Assembly (NCBI GenBank): GCA_030916665.1
Contig: JAUPWC010000653.1
Location: 1-7,135, forward strand
Length of the DNA stretch: 7,135 bases
Direction of reading: 5' to 3'
Origin: Verrucomicrobiota bacterium
Lineage (GTDB): Bacteria > Verrucomicrobiota > Verrucomicrobiia > Opitutales > Opitutaceae
A program made the position numbers and the translations under genes. Shown here piece after piece: positions 5,201 to 7,135 of the stretch; position 1 is the stretch's first letter, and each line of letters begins with the position of its first letter. Under the pieces are notes generated by a model that saw only the letters and a program-made list of their open reading frames with translations, ran no database searches and was not told where the DNA came from.

Positions 5201-6409
5201 ATGAAACGACTCCTTCTTGTCGGCTGGCTCCTTGGGCTGGCGTTGCTCAACGCGACGGAGCCCGGCGGTCGCTGGGTGGCCACCTGGGCCACGAGCCAGC
5301 AGCTCACCGAGAAAAACAACCTGCCGCCGGAGCCCGGTTTCACGGAGGCCACGGTGCGCCAGAAGCTGCGCGTCTCCATCGGTGGGGAAAAGCTGCGGGT
5401 GCGCTTCTCCAACGAATTTGGCAACGGCCCTCTGGCGCTCGAGGCCACCCACGTGGCGCTGGCCGACGGGTTCGACGACGCGAAAATCCAGCCGGGCACG
5501 AGCCGCGCACTGACCTTCCGCGGCATGGCCTCCGTGACGATCCAGCCCGGCGCGACGGTGATTTCCGATCCGGTGGACCTGCCGCTTGCGCCGATGGCCG
5601 ACGTGGCCATCACGACCGTGACCAAGGCCTCGCCGAGCGACGTGACGAGTCACCCGGGCTCGCGCACGACCTCGTATTTCGCCTATGGCGGCGCGGCACC
5701 CGATCCCGCCGACCTGCCCGGGGCCAAGCGCACGGACCACTGGTATTTCATGTGCAGCCTCGACGTGTGGACCACGCGGCCGGCGGCGGCCGTGGCCATC
5801 CTCGGCGACTCGATCACCGACGGACGCGGCTCGATTCACAACCAGAACAACCGCTGGCCCGACATTCTCTCGCAGCGCCTGCGCGCCAACCCCGGCACGG
5901 CCGACGTGGCCGTGCTGAACCACGGCGTCGGCGGCGGCCGCGTGCTGCGCGACGGGCTCGGTGTGAGCGCGCTGCGGCGCTTCGACCGCGACATCATCGC
6001 CCAGCCCGGCGTCAAATGGCTGATTATCCTCGAAGGCGTGAACGACCTCGGCACCTCGTCGCCGGAGACGGTCGCGCAGACCGCGCAGGAGCTGATTTCC
6101 GCCTACGATCAGATGATCACCCGCGCGCACGACCAGGGCATCAAGGTCTATGGCGCCACCATCATGCCGCTCGGCGGTTTCAAGGGCTACGACACTCCCG
6201 AGCGCGAAGCCGCCCGGCAGGCGGTCAACGCCTGGATCCGCACCAGCGGACGGTTCGATGCCGTGATCGACTTCGATGCCGTGGCCCGCGATCCGGAGAC
6301 CCCTTCTAAACTCAGCGCCGCCACCGACGGCGGCGACCACCTGCATCTGTCGGCCGACGGTTACCGGATCATCGCCGAATCGATCGATCTCGGGTTGTTT
6401 GTGCGCTGA
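5201..6409 (+). CDS. Secreted SGNH/GDSL hydrolase, XynE-like esterase
   Basis: 402 residues with a Sec signal peptide (about 1-18). An N-terminal beta-rich domain (about 22-190, opening WVATWATSQQ) precedes the SGNH domain. All four catalytic blocks are present: I, G-D-S204-I-T with the nucleophile Ser; II, N-H-G-V-G-G; III, G-V-N281-D; V, D379-H-L-H382. Block spacing and flanking sequences (GDSITDGRGS, RWPD, FDRDIIAQPGVKW, LEGVNDLG) resemble the XynE-like subgroup named after a Prevotella bryantii acylhydrolase from a xylan-degrading cluster. The likely role is extracytoplasmic deacylation of plant polysaccharide or another acyl ester. The ATG at 5201 was preferred to upstream in-frame starts because the signal peptide begins there; a C-rich stretch instead of a Shine-Dalgarno sequence precedes it. 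Lipase or arylesterase activity cannot be excluded. Confidence 0.93.
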   Translation: MKRLLLVGWLLGLALLNATEPGGRWVATWATSQQLTEKNNLPPEPGFTEATVRQKLRVSIGGEKLRVRFSNEFGNGPLALEATHVALADGFDDAKIQPGTSRALTFRGMASVTIQPGATVISDPVDLPLAPMADVAITTVTKASPSDVTSHPGSRTTSYFAYGGAAPDPADLPGAKRTDHWYFMCSLDVWTTRPAAAVAILGDSITDGRGSIHNQNNRWPDILSQRLRANPGTADVAVLNHGVGGGRVLRDGLGVSALRRFDRDIIAQPGVKWLIILEGVNDLGTSSPETVAQTAQELISAYDQMITRAHDQGIKVYGATIMPLGGFKGYDTPEREAARQAVNAWIRTSGRFDAVIDFDAVARDPETPSKLSAATDGGDHLHLSADGYRIIAESIDLGLFVR

Positions 6410-6428
6410 GGGCTGCCCGTAGCTTGGG

Positions 6429-6496
6429 GTAGGTCGGGGTTTATCCCCGACATGCAGGGCATGGCACGCACGAGTCGGGCATAAAGCCCGACCTAC
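6429..6496. repeat. 68-bp REP-type inverted repeat with compensatory changes
   Basis: The 23-base arms at 6429-6451 and 6474-6496 are inverted copies differing at two positions. Each arm is also a small hairpin: gtcgggg-tttat-ccccgac on the left, gtcgggc-ataaa-gcccgac on the right. The two differences are a paired G-C to C-G exchange that keeps both small stems intact. This points to selection for, or copying of, a folded structure. 'gtaggtcgggctttatgcccgac' repeats are familiar as dispersed intergenic elements in several phyla (general knowledge). It lies 19 bp after the hydrolase stop and could separate its mRNA from the lipoprotein gene. Confidence 0.75.
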
Positions 6497-6578
6497 AGGC
6501 ACCCGCTCACGCCGTTTTCACACGCAAGTGACGGGAAACCGGGTGGACTTTTCCCCGGCGGACGGCTTGATCGGCCGG

Positions 6579-7040
6579 ATGAACCTGTCGCGCACGGATG
6601 CCTTGGCCGGACTGCTGACACGCCTGCTGGCCGCACTCGGCCTGTTGTTCCTGGCGGGTTGCACGACCCCGACCAGCGCGCCGCCGCCGGAGAAGGGAGC
6701 GACCCTGCAGGTGCAGGCACCCGAGGCCGTGACCGCGCCGACCGGCAAGGAGATCGCCTGCCGAATCCAGCTGATCGACGGCGCGCTCGTCGCCAGCAGC
6801 GAAAGCCTGAAACCCGGCCACCACCGGCTGGTGGTGGCGCTCGGTGACAACGAAGGCGAGTTCACCGGAGACGTGGACCTCGTGATCCCCGCCGTGCGCG
6901 ACTATCGCCTGAAGGCCGAGCGCGACGAGGACACCTTCACGCTTTCGCTCATTGAGACCGCCACCGGCAAGGCCATTGCCACATCCTCCGCGCATGCCGC
7001 ACCGATGATGCAGTTCCAGGTGTTTGTGATCCAGAAATAG
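6579..7040 (+). CDS. Small lipoprotein of unknown function
   Basis: 153 residues. A signal peptide with a clear lipobox (L25-A-G-C28) predicts a lipid-anchored protein. After a Pro-rich linker (T-S-A-P-P-P-E), the mature part of about 110 residues looks all-beta. It includes the pattern I-D-G-A-L-V..L-K-P-G-H-H-R-L-V-V, then Y-R-L-K-A and T-G-K-A-I. This 'PG-H-x-L-x-V' pattern occurs in several small envelope proteins that resemble PEGA-like or carrier beta-domains, but I cannot assign a family. Residues 29+ contain no catalytic motif. The ATG at 6579 gives a normal 27-residue signal peptide; the in-frame GTG at 6528 would add 17 polar residues in front and is less likely. The preceding repeat argues against tight co-transcription with the hydrolase gene. 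Confidence 0.75.
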   Translation: MNLSRTDALAGLLTRLLAALGLLFLAGCTTPTSAPPPEKGATLQVQAPEAVTAPTGKEIACRIQLIDGALVASSESLKPGHHRLVVALGDNEGEFTGDVDLVIPAVRDYRLKAERDEDTFTLSLIETATGKAIATSSAHAAPMMQFQVFVIQK

Positions 7041-7103
7041 GCGGAACCCGACCCCGCAGGTATGGGATTGCGGCACGCGGCGCCGGGCGCACGCTGACAG
7101 GAC

Positions 7104-7135
7104 ATGCCCGCGCTGCCCCCTGTCATTTTCGAGGA
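7104..7135 (+). CDS. Possible start of a further gene (RluA-type pseudouridine synthase?), cut by the window edge
   Basis: An ATG at 7104 opens a frame that stays open to the end of the window: M-P-A-L-P-P-V-I-F-E followed by an incomplete Asp/Glu codon. The string P-V-I-F-E-D/E is how many RluA-family 23S rRNA pseudouridine synthases begin. With ten full codons this is only a hint. The AGGA at 7099-7102 is too close to the ATG to be a good ribosome binding site. Confidence 0.22.
   Translation, partial: MPALPPVIFE

Noticed and set aside
7041..7103. Rho-independent terminator after the lipoprotein gene
   Set aside because: The GC-rich stretch near 7079-7092 gives only short stems with tiny loops and no T tract.
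1..7135. Dedicated polysaccharide-use operon or defence system
   Set aside because: Genes are separated by gaps of more than 100 bp with repeats, one gene faces the other way, and no transporter, glycoside hydrolase, regulator, nuclease or other defence gene is present.

Overview
The window is about 7.1 kb of GC-rich bacterial DNA with strong G/C bias at third codon positions. Three things point to the Verrucomicrobiota, most likely an Opitutaceae-like organism: the gene set (Tat-exported Gfo/Idh/MocA oxidoreductase, TolB-like propeller with a lectin-type N-terminal domain, XynE-like SGNH esterase), the translation starts that lack a clear Shine-Dalgarno sequence and follow C-rich stretches, and the palindromic or tandem intergenic repeats. 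This placement is inference from style and content. There is no rRNA or other marker gene in the window.

Layout, left to right: (1) the 3' part of an SDR-family NAD(P)-dependent dehydrogenase (+, cut by the window edge). (2) A 221-bp gap with a long REP-like palindrome, one copy of a second palindrome, and a candidate promoter with a leader hairpin. (3) A secreted TolB-like/PD40 propeller protein (+). (4) A 235-bp gap filled by a nested pair of inverted repeats: outer arms of 10-bp-periodic ACACAGATG units, inner arms of a second palindrome. (5) A Tat-signal Gfo/Idh/MocA oxidoreductase (+). (6) A 544-bp gap with a 9-bp-periodic repeat, two REP-like hairpins and a decayed YefM/Phd-type antitoxin gene. 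(7) A secreted DinB-family protein (-). (8) A 104-bp divergent intergenic region. (9) A secreted SGNH/GDSL hydrolase of the XynE-like type (+). (10) A gap with a 68-bp inverted repeat whose two arms show compensatory changes. (11) A small lipoprotein of unknown function (+). (12) Possibly the first codons of another gene at the right edge.

The three best understood enzymes (SDR, Gfo/Idh/MocA, SGNH esterase) would fit oxidation and deacylation of sugars or plant polysaccharides. However, every gap exceeds 100 bp and carries repeats, so I see no operon and would not call this a defined pathway locus. The coding part looks ordinary. The noteworthy material is in the gaps: several repeat families in four of the five intergenic gaps, and the antitoxin relic. 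I found no CRISPR array, tRNA, rRNA, intact transposase or intact toxin-antitoxin pair.
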